Shown here: piece after piece, positions 53,201-62,011 of the stretch
Numbering within the stretch: the first letter of the stretch is position 1
Layout: every line of letters begins with the position of its first letter
NCBI RefSeq assembly: GCF_006658505.1
Contig: NZ_VFUZ01000018.1
Span: 1 to 64,000 of the forward strand
Direction of reading: 5' to 3'
DNA: 64,000 bases
Source: Mesorhizobium sp. B2-4-15
Lineage (GTDB): Bacteria > Pseudomonadota > Alphaproteobacteria > Rhizobiales > Rhizobiaceae
Made by a program: the position numbers and the translations under genes
The notes under the pieces: generated by a model
The model's database searches: none
What the model saw: only the letters and a program-made list of their open reading frames with translations
Told to the model about the DNA's origin: nothing

Positions 53201-54168
53201 TCCAGCCGGTTGCGGACCCGAAACAGGGCGAAGGCGCCGAGGCTGACGGCGACCAGCAGGATAATGCCCTGGAACAAGGGCTGCCAGAGCGGATCGAAAT
53301 CAAACACGAACAACAGGTCGCCAATGGTGCGGAAGGCAAGCGCGCCGAAAATCGCCCCTATGGCACTGCCCTTGCCGCCGAACAACGAGACGCCGCCCAG
53401 CACCACGGCGGCGATCGAGAACAACGTGTAGGCGTTGCCGCTGGCATAAGCCGCCTCGCCCGTATAGGTGAAGAAGGTCAGGAACAGCCCACCGATCGAG
53501 GCCAGCAGCCCGGCCAGCGCGTAGGCGGCGAACTTGCCGCGACGGATCGGCACGCCGGACATATAGGCCGCCGTCTCCGACGACCCCGCCGCATAGGCCG
53601 CGCGGCCAAGCACCGAGCGGCTGAACGGCACCCAGATCACCAGCACGACGGCGAGCAGCACGACAAGGCTCGCCGGCACCACGCCGAACACGCGGCCGGT
53701 CAGCGCATCGGCCAGGTCCTCATTGACCGAACCGCCCGGAAACGGCCGCAGCAGAAGGCCTATGCCGTAATAGACCGCGCCTGTGGCGATGGTGGCGACG
53801 ATCGGCTGCAGCCGTCCGTAGATGACGACGGCGCCGTTGATGGCGCCGCACAGAAGGCCGACCGCCAGCACGGCAAGCACGCCAAGCGCCGTCTGGATCG
53901 GAGTGCCCACCACAAGCCAGGAGGCCAGGCAGTTGGTGAGGAGGAAAATCATGCCGACGGACAGGTCGATGCCGGCGGTGATCACCACCAGTGTCTGCGC
54001 AATGGCGACGAAGGCAAGCAGCACGCCCTTGTTCGCCGCCGTCTGCACCACATTGGCGGTGAAGCCGGCCGGATGGTTCGAGGTGTAGATGACGAACATG
54101 ACGATGAAGATTCCGAGCGCGAGCAACGTTCCGCGCTGCTCGGCCAGCCAATAGCGCCAATCCTTCAC
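53188..54168 (-). CDS. Sugar ABC transporter permease 1 (RbsC-like)
   Basis: The 326-residue permease has LVVITAGIDLSVGMIFLL and AYAAGSSETAAYMSGVPIRRGK, the conserved RbsC loop, and VVLGGVSLFGGKGSAIG. It overlaps the ATPase stop by 4 bp upstream and the second permease by 13 bp downstream, so the three genes are translationally coupled. Confidence 0.92.
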   Translation of the reverse strand: MKDWRYWLAEQRGTLLALGIFIVMFVIYTSNHPAGFTANVVQTAANKGVLLAFVAIAQTLVVITAGIDLSVGMIFLLTNCLASWLVVGTPIQTALGVLAVLAVGLLCGAINGAVVIYGRLQPIVATIATGAVYYGIGLLLRPFPGGSVNEDLADALTGRVFGVVPASLVVLLAVVLVIWVPFSRSVLGRAAYAAGSSETAAYMSGVPIRRGKFAAYALAGLLASIGGLFLTFFTYTGEAAYASGNAYTLFSIAAVVLGGVSLFGGKGSAIGAIFGALAFRTIGDLLFVFDFDPLWQPLFQGIILLVAVSLGAFALFRVRNRLEWFL

Positions 54169-55712
54169 GCCTCTACTCCCAGGCCCACCGGGCTCTCCTC
54201 GCCATGGATGTTGAGCGCGCTTGCTATCAGCGCCCGCTCGGTGATCTCGGCGCCGACCAGTTCGCGCTTGATCGCCCCATCGTAAAGCACCAGCACCCGG
54301 TCGCAGCAGCCGATCAGCTCGTCATAGTCGGTCGAATAGAACAGGATCGCCGCCCCGGCATCCGCCAGCTTGCGCATCAGCTGATAGATCTCCTGTTTGG
54401 TGCCGACATCGATGCCGCGCGTCGGATCGTTGAGCAGGATGATGCGCGGCTGGCGCATCAGCCATTTGGCGATGACCACCTTCTGCTGGTTGCCGCCCGA
54501 CAGCGCGCCGACCGGAATGTCGAGACCGGCGGTTTTGATCGCCAGAAGGCCAACCATATCGTCGATCAGCCGCTGTTCGGCAGCGCGGTCGATGATGCCG
54601 CCCTTCGACAGCCGGTCGAGCGAGGCGAAAGACAGGTTCTCGCGCACCGTCATCGGCAGCATCAGGCCTTCGGTCTTGCGGTCTTCGGGGATGAGCGCCA
54701 TGCCGATGCCGTCCTGCCTCGCGGCTGCGGGACTGCTGATCGCCACGGGCTTGCCGTCGACCAGGATTTGGCCGGAAAGACCACGCAGCACGCCAAAAAA
54801 GGCGAGCAGCAATTCGCGCTGGCCCTGGCCGTCGAGCCCGCCAAGCCCGACCACCTCTCCTGCCCTGACGCTCAGCGAAATATTGTCCAGCCGGTCCGTC
54901 CAACTGAGCTTGCGCGCCTCAAGCCTAGGGGCGGCGCTGGCCGGAGCCGCCGGCAGCTTGGGCGGGAAAATGTGGCTGTATTCGCGGCCGATCATCAGCT
55001 CGACCACCTCATTGTCGCTCTTCGAGCCGGCCTTGTAGCTGGCGACGTTACGGCCATTGCGGAATACCGTGCACTGGTCGGCGAGTTCGGCGATCTCGTT
55101 CATGCGATGCGAGATATAGAGCAGCGCCAGCCCTTCCGAACGCAGCCGCTTCAGGACACCGAATATCTTCGAGACATCCCCGGCCGTCAGCGCCGAGGTC
55201 GCTTCGTCAAGGATCAGGATGCGCGGCTTCCTGGCCAGCGCCTTGGCGATCTCGACCATCTGTCGGCGTGACAGCGGCAGGTCCTTGACCAACGCCTGCG
55301 GATGGATGTCGGCCGCGCCCGCCCGCGCCAGCGCGACTTCCGCAATGCGGCGCTGGGCCTTGCGGTCGATCATGCCGAAGCGCTTGGGCGGGTCGGAGAT
55401 GACGATATTGTCGGCGACGCTGAGCTCAGGGATGAGCGAGAGCTCCTGGAAGATGCAGACGATGCCGGCCTGGTTTGCCGCCGCCGGCGAGGCGAAGGTC
55501 ACCTCACGCCCATCCAACAGCATGCGGCCCTCGTCGGGGGCCACGACGCCGGCCACGACCTTGATCAGCGTCGACTTGCCGGCACCGTTTTCACCGAGGA
55601 TGGCATGGATGCTGCCGATGGAAACCGACAGATCAGCCTTCTCCAGCGCCCGTACGCCACCATAGCGTTTGGATACGTCTTCCACGCGCAAGAGCGGAAC
55701 CGCGCTGTCCAT
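54165..55712 (-). CDS. Sugar ABC transporter ATPase (RbsA-like)
   Basis: The 515-residue protein has two ATPase domains. The first (about 10-240) has Walker A GENGAGKSTLIKVV. The second (about 255-490) has the degenerate GLGGLDGQGQRELLLAF but a normal signature LSGGNQQKVVIAKWL and LNDPTRGIDVGTK. This arrangement is standard for RbsA/MglA/XylG. The ATG at 55712 follows GGGAGGG; an ATG 22 codons earlier is weaker. The operon order is binding protein, ATPase, two permeases, gntK. Confidence 0.92.
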   Translation of the reverse strand: MDSAVPLLRVEDVSKRYGGVRALEKADLSVSIGSIHAILGENGAGKSTLIKVVAGVVAPDEGRMLLDGREVTFASPAAANQAGIVCIFQELSLIPELSVADNIVISDPPKRFGMIDRKAQRRIAEVALARAGAADIHPQALVKDLPLSRRQMVEIAKALARKPRILILDEATSALTAGDVSKIFGVLKRLRSEGLALLYISHRMNEIAELADQCTVFRNGRNVASYKAGSKSDNEVVELMIGREYSHIFPPKLPAAPASAAPRLEARKLSWTDRLDNISLSVRAGEVVGLGGLDGQGQRELLLAFFGVLRGLSGQILVDGKPVAISSPAAARQDGIGMALIPEDRKTEGLMLPMTVRENLSFASLDRLSKGGIIDRAAEQRLIDDMVGLLAIKTAGLDIPVGALSGGNQQKVVIAKWLMRQPRIILLNDPTRGIDVGTKQEIYQLMRKLADAGAAILFYSTDYDELIGCCDRVLVLYDGAIKRELVGAEITERALIASALNIHGEESPVGLGVEA

Positions 55713-55747
55713 CAGCCCTCCCAGGCTATTTCCGATTGACGCATGCG

Positions 55748-55782
55748 GCCGATGCCGCGGGTTTGCCCCCCGCGCCACCGGC
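55748..55782 (-). promoter_or_regulatory. Long hairpin between binding-protein and ATPase genes
   Basis: GCCGATGCCGCGGG (55748-55761) and CCCGCGCCACCGGC (55769-55782) form a 14-bp stem with two mismatches around a 7-base loop, 8 bases beyond the binding-protein stop. Its position suits a stabilising or attenuating element that gives excess binding protein. Confidence 0.65.
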
Positions 55783-55790
55783 CTGTCCGA

Positions 55791-56918
55791 CTACTTGTTC
55801 TCCTTGGTCTGGCCCATGATTTCCTGGGCTGTGAAATTGATGCCGCAGGTGGGGAAGGAATTGCCGACGAAGAAATTGTCGGACTGGTCGGGGAAGAAAT
55901 CCTGGCCGGCCTTGAAGTTGGGATCCTCGACGATCGCCAACGGCAGCTTGACCGACTGGGGCACGACATTGCCTTCAAGGGCAGCTATCGCCGTTTTGAT
56001 GGCGACGGCGACCTGGGCTGGTCCAGTTCCGGCTGACGAGCATTTGAGTCCATCCGTCGCATGCGCGGCGCAGAACTTGCGGAAGCCGTTCTCCGTTTCG
56101 CCGCCGAATGGCACGAATGGATGCTTGGCGTCCATCATCGCCTGTACGATGCCGGTGTCGCCGCCCTGGCCGGTGATGCCGTCGAACGGACCGTTGGTGG
56201 CGATCGCGTCGGCGGTCGCCTTCTGAGCCACACCGTCGTCCCATTTGCCGACGACCTCTGTGACGGCCCATTTCTTGCCGGAACCGTCCAGCACCTCGTG
56301 GATGCCGGCATGACGGTCCGTGTCCACGGAAGTGCCGGCCACGCCGCGCACTTCGAGCACCTTGCCGCCATTGGGAACATGCGAGACCAGCCACTTGCCC
56401 CACAATTGGCCAAGGCCCTTCTGGTCGACATTGACGTTGATGGCCTCCTTGGTGTCGAGGATGTTGTCAAAGGCGACGAGCACGACCCCCGCTTCCTTGG
56501 CGCGCTTGATGACTGGCCCGAAGGCCGTCGGATTCTGCGCGTTGACGACGATCGCGTCAAAGCCGGAATCGATGAAGTTGTTGATCGCGGATATCTGCGC
56601 CGGAACATCCTCGCCGGTCGACACAACCTTGAATTCCTTCAGCTTCTTGGCGACTTCCGGCTGTGCGGCATAAGCTTTGGCGGTCTGTACCATCTGGATA
56701 CGCCAGGTGTTGGCGATATAGCCGTTTGCAAGTGCAATCCGGTATGGGCCGGGCTTCTTGGGGAACTTGAAGAATTGCGTATCGGTTGCCCATGGGGCGA
56801 AGCAGTCCGGCTCGGCTGCTGGTCCCTTGACGATTTCTGGGCCTGCGGCCATCGCCGCCGAGCTCAACATGACGAATGCAGTGGCGGCAACGATGCCACC
56901 GACGAGTGACTTGATCAT
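55791..56918 (-). CDS. Sugar ABC transporter substrate-binding protein (RbsB-like)
   Basis: The 375-residue periplasmic protein has a signal peptide (IKSLVGGIVAATAFVMLSSAAMAA). The periplasmic-binding-protein fold contains RIALANGYIANTWRIQMVQTA, FDAIVVNAQNPTAFGP and GVAGTSVDTDRHAG. It is similar to ribose/galactose binding proteins. The ATG at 56918 has GGAGG upstream. The ligand is unknown; gluconokinase and a LacI-type regulator suggest a sugar acid. Confidence 0.92.
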   Translation of the reverse strand: MIKSLVGGIVAATAFVMLSSAAMAAGPEIVKGPAAEPDCFAPWATDTQFFKFPKKPGPYRIALANGYIANTWRIQMVQTAKAYAAQPEVAKKLKEFKVVSTGEDVPAQISAINNFIDSGFDAIVVNAQNPTAFGPVIKRAKEAGVVLVAFDNILDTKEAINVNVDQKGLGQLWGKWLVSHVPNGGKVLEVRGVAGTSVDTDRHAGIHEVLDGSGKKWAVTEVVGKWDDGVAQKATADAIATNGPFDGITGQGGDTGIVQAMMDAKHPFVPFGGETENGFRKFCAAHATDGLKCSSAGTGPAQVAVAIKTAIAALEGNVVPQSVKLPLAIVEDPNFKAGQDFFPDQSDNFFVGNSFPTCGINFTAQEIMGQTKENK

Positions 56919-57216
56919 TGATATTCCTCCCAGTTGCAGTTCTGATTTGTTTGTTTGGCTGCGATACGATGACGCGTTCCCAAGCACCTCCTGCCCCGGC
57001 CCGCTCGCATGTCAGGTGGCCGGCGCCGACCTGATCGCCCCTGTGGGCCCTGCCGCTCTTTTGAGCGGCAACGAAACTATCATTTTATCAATAATAAACA
57101 AGGATCATCTGTCGCTTATATATAATAAACAGCACACTCGACTTCAGGCCGCCGACGAATGGTAGCGCTACCAAGAAGGGCTGTAAAGTGTTATATCAGC
57201 AGGTTCTAAAATGTTT
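56919..57216 (-). promoter_or_regulatory. Promoter region of the sugar operon with LacI-family operator
   Basis: The perfect 14-bp palindrome TGGTAGCGCTACCA at 57160-57173 is a classic LacI/GalR-family operator with the central CG. It lies between the lacI-type gene stop and the binding-protein start, 242 bp upstream of the latter. AT-rich sequence at 57075-57130 could hold the promoter. Nothing else is evident in the stretch. Confidence 0.75.
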
Positions 57217-58251
57217 TCAGCGTGCCGTGCTCTCGCGCCGTTGCAGTTCGAAGCCGAGGTCGACGATCCGCTCCCGCGGCCTGTCACCGGCGATCGCGGC
57301 CAGCGCCATGGCGACCGCGCGCCTGCCGATTTCATAACGATGTGTGCGGACGCTGGTGATCGAAGGAAAGGCCACCTGCATCATATCAAGATCATTGAAG
57401 CCGACGATGCCGATTGTGTTCGGCACTCCGATCGCGGCGCGGTGGCATTCGAACAGCACCCCGAGTGCGATGTCGTCATTGTTGCAGAAGACGCCGTCGA
57501 GCGTCGGCATCTTGGCCAGGGCATCGCGAAACAGGTCGCGGCCAAGCGATACGCTGGACGGCACCGGCGTGGTCGTTACCAGACGCGGATCGAACAGGCC
57601 GGCCTTCTCCATCGCCGCGCGGTAGCCGGCCAGACGCCGCTGCGAGCGCGGATCCATGCGCGCGCCGATGAAGCCGATGCGGCGATACCCCACTTCGATC
57701 AGATGTTCGGTCGCCGTCCTGCCGCCATCGAGATGCGAGAAACCAACCATCATGTCGATCGGATCGGGCCCGGTCTCCATGACCTGCACCACCGGGCAAC
57801 CGGCATTCTCCAGGAGCTTTCGCGAGCTCGGCGTCTGGTCGATGCCGGCCACGATCAGCGCCGCTGGCCGCTGGGAGCCGAACACCTGCAGCAGCCGCTC
57901 TTCCTCCAGCCCCGAATAATGCGTGTTGCCGAGCTGTATCCGGAACGGGCTGTCCGACAGGCTGTCATAGATGCCGCGCACCACCTCGGCGAAGACGTTG
58001 TTGGTAAGCGACGGCACCAGCACGCCGAACACCTCGGCACGCGCCGAGGCCAGGGCCCGCGCATTGGGATCCGGCACATAGCCGAGTTCGTCGACAGCGG
58101 CCTGGATCTGGCGGCGTAAATCTTGGCTGACCCGTTCCGGCTCGCGCAGTGCGCGCGACACGGTGATGGCGCCGACACCGGCCTTCCGCGCGACGTCCGC
58201 TATGGTCGGGCGGCCGCCTCCGCGGCGTGAGCGCGGCTTGATCAAGGCCAT
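57217..58251 (-). CDS. LacI-family regulator of the sugar operon
   Basis: The 344-residue regulator has an N-terminal helix-turn-helix (PTIADVARKAGVGAITVSRA, residues 15-34), the hinge around RALASARAEVFG, and the periplasmic-binding-protein-like effector domain with DDIALGVLFE. GntR-type (gluconate) LacI members share this layout. It lies upstream of the operon on the same strand; the palindrome at 57160 is its likely target. The effector is unknown. Confidence 0.9.
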   Translation of the reverse strand: MALIKPRSRRGGGRPTIADVARKAGVGAITVSRALREPERVSQDLRRQIQAAVDELGYVPDPNARALASARAEVFGVLVPSLTNNVFAEVVRGIYDSLSDSPFRIQLGNTHYSGLEEERLLQVFGSQRPAALIVAGIDQTPSSRKLLENAGCPVVQVMETGPDPIDMMVGFSHLDGGRTATEHLIEVGYRRIGFIGARMDPRSQRRLAGYRAAMEKAGLFDPRLVTTTPVPSSVSLGRDLFRDALAKMPTLDGVFCNNDDIALGVLFECHRAAIGVPNTIGIVGFNDLDMMQVAFPSITSVRTHRYEIGRRAVAMALAAIAGDRPRERIVDLGFELQRRESTAR

Positions 58252-58408
58252 GGCCCGTGCGCATGGCCGCCGAAGCGCGGCTGCAATACGATCATTCCAG
58301 CTGTCGTCATCTCACCGGCCCGCTGCCGCGCCCCTCGGCCTCTGGCGTCGCGCAGTGACTGGCCATTGTCAAGCCGAGGTGATCGAGGGCCACGCCCCGT
58401 CCCTTGCC

Positions 58409-59638
58409 TCAGACCGCTGCGGCGGTCCTGTGCATTGCCTTCCAGAGCACCAGCACCATGGCCAGTATGTTGAGCAGGTTCCAGGCGATGCCGTTCAGGA
58501 ATGCGGCGGCGTAGGAGCCGGTCAGGTCGTAAATCCAGCCCGACATCCAACCGCCGATCGCCATGCCGAAGATGGTTGCCATCATGACGATGCCGATGCG
58601 CTGGCCGGCTTCCCTGGCGGGCATGTACTCGCGCACGATGATTGCGTAGCAAGGCACGATGCCGCCCTGCGACAGGCCGAAGACCAGCGACACGACATAG
58701 AGCGAGGCGAGCCCGTCGAACGGGATGTAGAAGAACAGCGACAGGCACTGCAGCACCGAGCCTATGAGCAGCGTCTTCACGCCGCCGATCCGGTCGGCGA
58801 CAAAGCCCGAGGCAAGCCGGCTGACGACGCCCGCCGCCATCATGATCGACAGCATGTCGGCGCCGTGCGCCACGCCGTAGCCGAGATCCATGCAATAGGC
58901 GACGATATGCACCTGCGGCATCGACATCGCCACGCAGCAGCCCAGGCCGGCGACGACCAGCAGCACCTGCAGCGCCGCGGGCGACAAGGAGATCGGCTGC
59001 ACCAGCCGGCTTCCTGGCGAACCGGCGGCCGCCGCCTCCGGAGCGCCGCGCCGCAGCATCAGCACCAGCGGCACCATAGTCACCAGGCAGACGATACCGA
59101 TCGCCGCATAGGTGAAACGCCAGCCTTCCGCCTTCATCAGCGTGGGCATGACGGTCGGCCAGATCGTCCCCGCAAGATAGTTGCCGGCCGCGGCCGCCGT
59201 CACCGCGACACCGCGCCGACGGTTGAACCAGTGCGAGATGTCGGCAATCAGCGGGCCGAAGATCGCCGACGTACCGACACCGATCAGCAACCCCTGGGCA
59301 AGGGTGAATTGCAGGATCGATGTCGACAGCGCCGCGAGCAGGAAGCCGGCGGCGAGCGCGACAGACGAGAGCAGTGCCGGCATCCAGTAGCCCATGCGGT
59401 CAATGGCCCGACCGACCAGCACGTTGCCGGCGGCGAAGCCGACCATGGTCGCGGTGTAGGGCATGGATGCCGCGGCGCGGTCGATGCCGAACTCGGCCTG
59501 CACGGCGGGCAGCACCACGACAACGGCCCACATGCCGACGCCGCCGATCGTCGCCAGCAGCATCGAGATGGCGAGCCGCATCCAGGCATAGGAGCTGTCG
59601 ATACTAGGGGGCGGCTGGCTCAAGTCGGTTCGGGTCAA
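58409..59638 (-). CDS. MFS transporter (OFA/monocarboxylate-like)
   Basis: The 409-residue permease has about 12 membrane segments. The loop GRAIDRMGYW between segments 2 and 3 and the MFS repeats DRIGGVK (about 272) are conserved; it looks like the oxalate/formate and monocarboxylate group. The start is the TTG at 59638 with AGGAA upstream; an ATG at 59581 would start just before the first segment. The substrate may be an organic acid handled by the enzymes at 60997 and 62012, but it is separated from them. Confidence 0.8.
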   Translation of the reverse strand: MTRTDLSQPPPSIDSSYAWMRLAISMLLATIGGVGMWAVVVVLPAVQAEFGIDRAAASMPYTATMVGFAAGNVLVGRAIDRMGYWMPALLSSVALAAGFLLAALSTSILQFTLAQGLLIGVGTSAIFGPLIADISHWFNRRRGVAVTAAAAGNYLAGTIWPTVMPTLMKAEGWRFTYAAIGIVCLVTMVPLVLMLRRGAPEAAAAGSPGSRLVQPISLSPAALQVLLVVAGLGCCVAMSMPQVHIVAYCMDLGYGVAHGADMLSIMMAAGVVSRLASGFVADRIGGVKTLLIGSVLQCLSLFFYIPFDGLASLYVVSLVFGLSQGGIVPCYAIIVREYMPAREAGQRIGIVMMATIFGMAIGGWMSGWIYDLTGSYAAAFLNGIAWNLLNILAMVLVLWKAMHRTAAAV

Positions 59639-59812
59639 GGCGTTTCCTGTCGGCGATCTCGAAATCGGCTGCCGTTACCGCCACTATCGGCGCATTCTGG
59701 GCCTACGGCAGCGCCACGGCGGGAAAATCGGTGGCTCCAGAGCAGGCGGGACGCGGGAACCGACGCCAATCCATGGAGTTTTGCGACCAGCAACCCTGCA
59801 AAGGAGCCCGTC

Positions 59813-60103
59813 ATGACCGCAACCAAGAAGAAATGGTCGGCCGAAGTGACCGAGCACAGCGACGCGATGGATCTCGAGGATCATATCTTCGAATCCGACG
59901 ATGCCAAGAAAATCGCCTCATCGCTCAAGCGCTCGGCCGAACACAGTCATCGCCGCAAGGCCGAACCATTCCAGTCCGCCATGTCGATGCTGAATTTCTA
60001 CATCAACCGCGCCGGCAAGAACCTGCCCGCCGCACGCAGACAAGTGCTCGAGCGCGCCAAGGACGAACTGCGCGTGGCCTTCGGCCGCGAAAAAGAGGAT
60101 TAG
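59813..60103 (+). CDS. DUF3175 small protein
   Basis: The 96-residue soluble protein matches DUF3175 (KKWSAEVTEHSDAMDLED, LKRSAEHSHRRK and SAMSMLNFYINRAGKNLPA). Its function is unknown. It is very charged and helical with no membrane segment. The ATG at 59813 has AAGGAGCC ahead of it, so it is a well-formed gene despite its size. It stands alone between leftward genes. Confidence 0.85.
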   Translation: MTATKKKWSAEVTEHSDAMDLEDHIFESDDAKKIASSLKRSAEHSHRRKAEPFQSAMSMLNFYINRAGKNLPAARRQVLERAKDELRVAFGREKED

Positions 60104-60117
60104 CAGTCAGCTCGGGC

Positions 60118-60894
60118 TTAGCGTGATTTGATCACGTGGTCGGTGTTGGCGAGCAGTTTCCGCACCGCGGCGCGCGCCGCGTCCGGCCGCTGCAGGCGGA
60201 TGTTCTTCTCGATCGCCTCATGCAGTTTCTGCGCGTAGTTCAGGTCGTCCACCGCCCGCGTCGTATAGGTGAAGAGATGGTCGAAGGCGGATTCGATCAG
60301 CACGCCGAGCGGCACCAAAAGGTCGTTGCCGGAGGCCCGCAGAATGGCGAGGTGGAAGCGCGTGTCGGCACGCGTGCGCTCCTGCAGGCTGGCCGCCTCC
60401 CCCATCTCGCGGCAGGCCTGGCTGATCTCGGCCATTTGCTCGTCGGTCCGCCGCATGGCGGCGAATGCCGTCGCTTCCGGCTCGATGATGTGGCGGAACT
60501 CCTGTACCGTCTTCAGGAACACTTCGCGATCCGGCGAGGTCGCGTACCAGGCGAGCACGTCGCGATCGAGCAGGTTCCAGCGCTCCTTGGGCTCGACCCA
60601 ACTGCCGATCTTGGGGCGTGAGGCAAGCAGGCTTTTGGCCATCAGCATCTTGATCGCCTCGCGCACCGCCGAGCGGCTGACGCTGAAAGTCTCCGACCAC
60701 TTCGCTTCATTGGGCAGGATGGTGCCGGGCGGATAGTCGCCGCGCACGATCCTCAGGCCAATTTCGCTCGCCAGCGACGTGTGCACGCTGGCGCCAGGAA
60801 TACGCGCAGCGTCGGGCCGGCGAACACCGGAGGACCCTTCGGCGGCTGTCGGCTTTTTTGGCGATTTTTCCTTGTTCGGCTTTGCGTCCCGCAT
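60118..60894 (-). CDS. FadR-type GntR-family regulator 1
   Basis: The 258-residue regulator has a winged helix (about 35-105, SRSAVREAIKMLMAKSLL) and an FCD ligand domain with EFRHIIEPEA, RADTRFHLAIL and the metal-binding His pattern. It follows the epimerase gene by 102 bp on the same strand. It is about 91 percent identical, counted by eye over 173 residues, to the regulator at 63204. A palindrome at 61927-61941 is its likely target. The start at 60894 has a weak ribosome-binding site. Confidence 0.9.
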   Translation of the reverse strand: MRDAKPNKEKSPKKPTAAEGSSGVRRPDAARIPGASVHTSLASEIGLRIVRGDYPPGTILPNEAKWSETFSVSRSAVREAIKMLMAKSLLASRPKIGSWVEPKERWNLLDRDVLAWYATSPDREVFLKTVQEFRHIIEPEATAFAAMRRTDEQMAEISQACREMGEAASLQERTRADTRFHLAILRASGNDLLVPLGVLIESAFDHLFTYTTRAVDDLNYAQKLHEAIEKNIRLQRPDAARAAVRKLLANTDHVIKSR

Positions 60895-60996
60895 ACACTT
60901 CAGAAAGGCCGGTTTGCGAAAGCTGTCAAGAACCCCCGGGCGGTTGGGCCGCAAAGCCCGCCGCTATGCACAGCCCAGCCCGGTTTGCTCGCTTGC

Positions 60997-61893
60997 TCAG
61001 GCCGTTTTGACATATTTGCGCCAGCTGTGCTCCGGGCGGAAGCCGAGCATGTCGCGGGCCTTGCGGTTCGACAGCAGCGTCTCGTATTCGCCAAGCTCGC
61101 CCTTGACCGGCACGCCGGGATAAAAGCGCTCCAGCAGCTCCGCCGTCGGCAGGTCCGACGAGGTGTCGTCATTGGCGGCGTTGAACACCTGGTAGCCGAG
61201 CCCATCCTTCTCGATGGCGCGCAGCGTGATCTGGCCAAGGTCGCGCGCATCGACATAGCTCCAGGCAATGCGTTTGCGGAAACCCGGATCGGCGAACCAT
61301 TTCGGGAACAACTGGTATTCATGCGGCTCGATGACATTACCGATGCGCAAGGCATAGATGTCGATGCCGCTGCGCAGCGCGAAGGCACGCGCCGTCTTCT
61401 CGTTGACGACCTTGGACAGCGCGTAGCTGTCCATCGGGTCGACGTCATACTCCTCGTCGAGCGGGAAATGCGTGGGGTTGCGCGGCTCGTTGGCGAAGAC
61501 CAGCCCGTAGGTCGTCTCTGAAGAGGCGATGATGACCTTGCGGATGCCAAGTTTCACCGCGGCCTCGATGACGTTATAGGTGCCCATCGCGTTGATGCGG
61601 AACACCTCATTGTCGGGCGTGATCATGATGCGCGGGATGGCGGCGAAATGCACCATGGCGTCGACCGGCTGGGGACGCAGCGACGGATCGAATTCATGCA
61701 GGCCCATATAGCTCGACAGCGCGTTGAATACCTGCCCGCTGTCGGTGATGTCGGTGATCAGCGTGCGGACCTTGGGATTGTCGAGCGGCCTGGTGTCGAT
61801 GTTGAGCACCTGGCAACCCTGCTCGACAAGATATTGCACGACATGGCGCCCAGCCTTGCCGCTGCCGCCGGTGAACATGATGCGCTTCGTCAT
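60997..61893 (-). CDS. NAD-dependent epimerase/dehydratase (extended SDR)
   Basis: The 298-residue enzyme has the Rossmann motif MFTGGSGKAGRHVVQYL and the active-site Tyr-x3-Lys in MDSYALSKVVNEK. The SSETTYGL segment replaces the usual S/T-rich catalytic loop. Extended SDRs of this type act on nucleotide sugars, uronates or keto acids; the substrate is not recognisable. The ATG at 61893 follows GAGGAG. It is divergent from the beta-hydroxyacid dehydrogenase gene across a promoter with a perfect GntR-type palindrome. Confidence 0.85.
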   Translation of the reverse strand: MTKRIMFTGGSGKAGRHVVQYLVEQGCQVLNIDTRPLDNPKVRTLITDITDSGQVFNALSSYMGLHEFDPSLRPQPVDAMVHFAAIPRIMITPDNEVFRINAMGTYNVIEAAVKLGIRKVIIASSETTYGLVFANEPRNPTHFPLDEEYDVDPMDSYALSKVVNEKTARAFALRSGIDIYALRIGNVIEPHEYQLFPKWFADPGFRKRIAWSYVDARDLGQITLRAIEKDGLGYQVFNAANDDTSSDLPTAELLERFYPGVPVKGELGEYETLLSNRKARDMLGFRPEHSWRKYVKTA

Positions 61894-61926
61894 TCTGGTC
61901 TCCTCGCAGGCTCTGGAATTCCCGTC

Positions 61927-61941
61927 TATTGTCAGACAATA
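61927..61941. promoter_or_regulatory. Predicted FadR-type GntR operator
   Basis: TATTGTCAGACAATA is a perfect 15-bp palindrome (TATTGTC-A-GACAATA) in the 118-bp divergent region between the two NAD enzymes. TTGTCnGACAA-like sites are typical of FadR-family GntR regulators. Two such regulators lie on either side. Confidence 0.7.
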
Positions 61942-62011
61942 TTGCATTTCGCAACCACTCAAGGCTAAAACGACAGCGCAATTATCGATAATCCCCGACA
62001 GGACGGATGAC

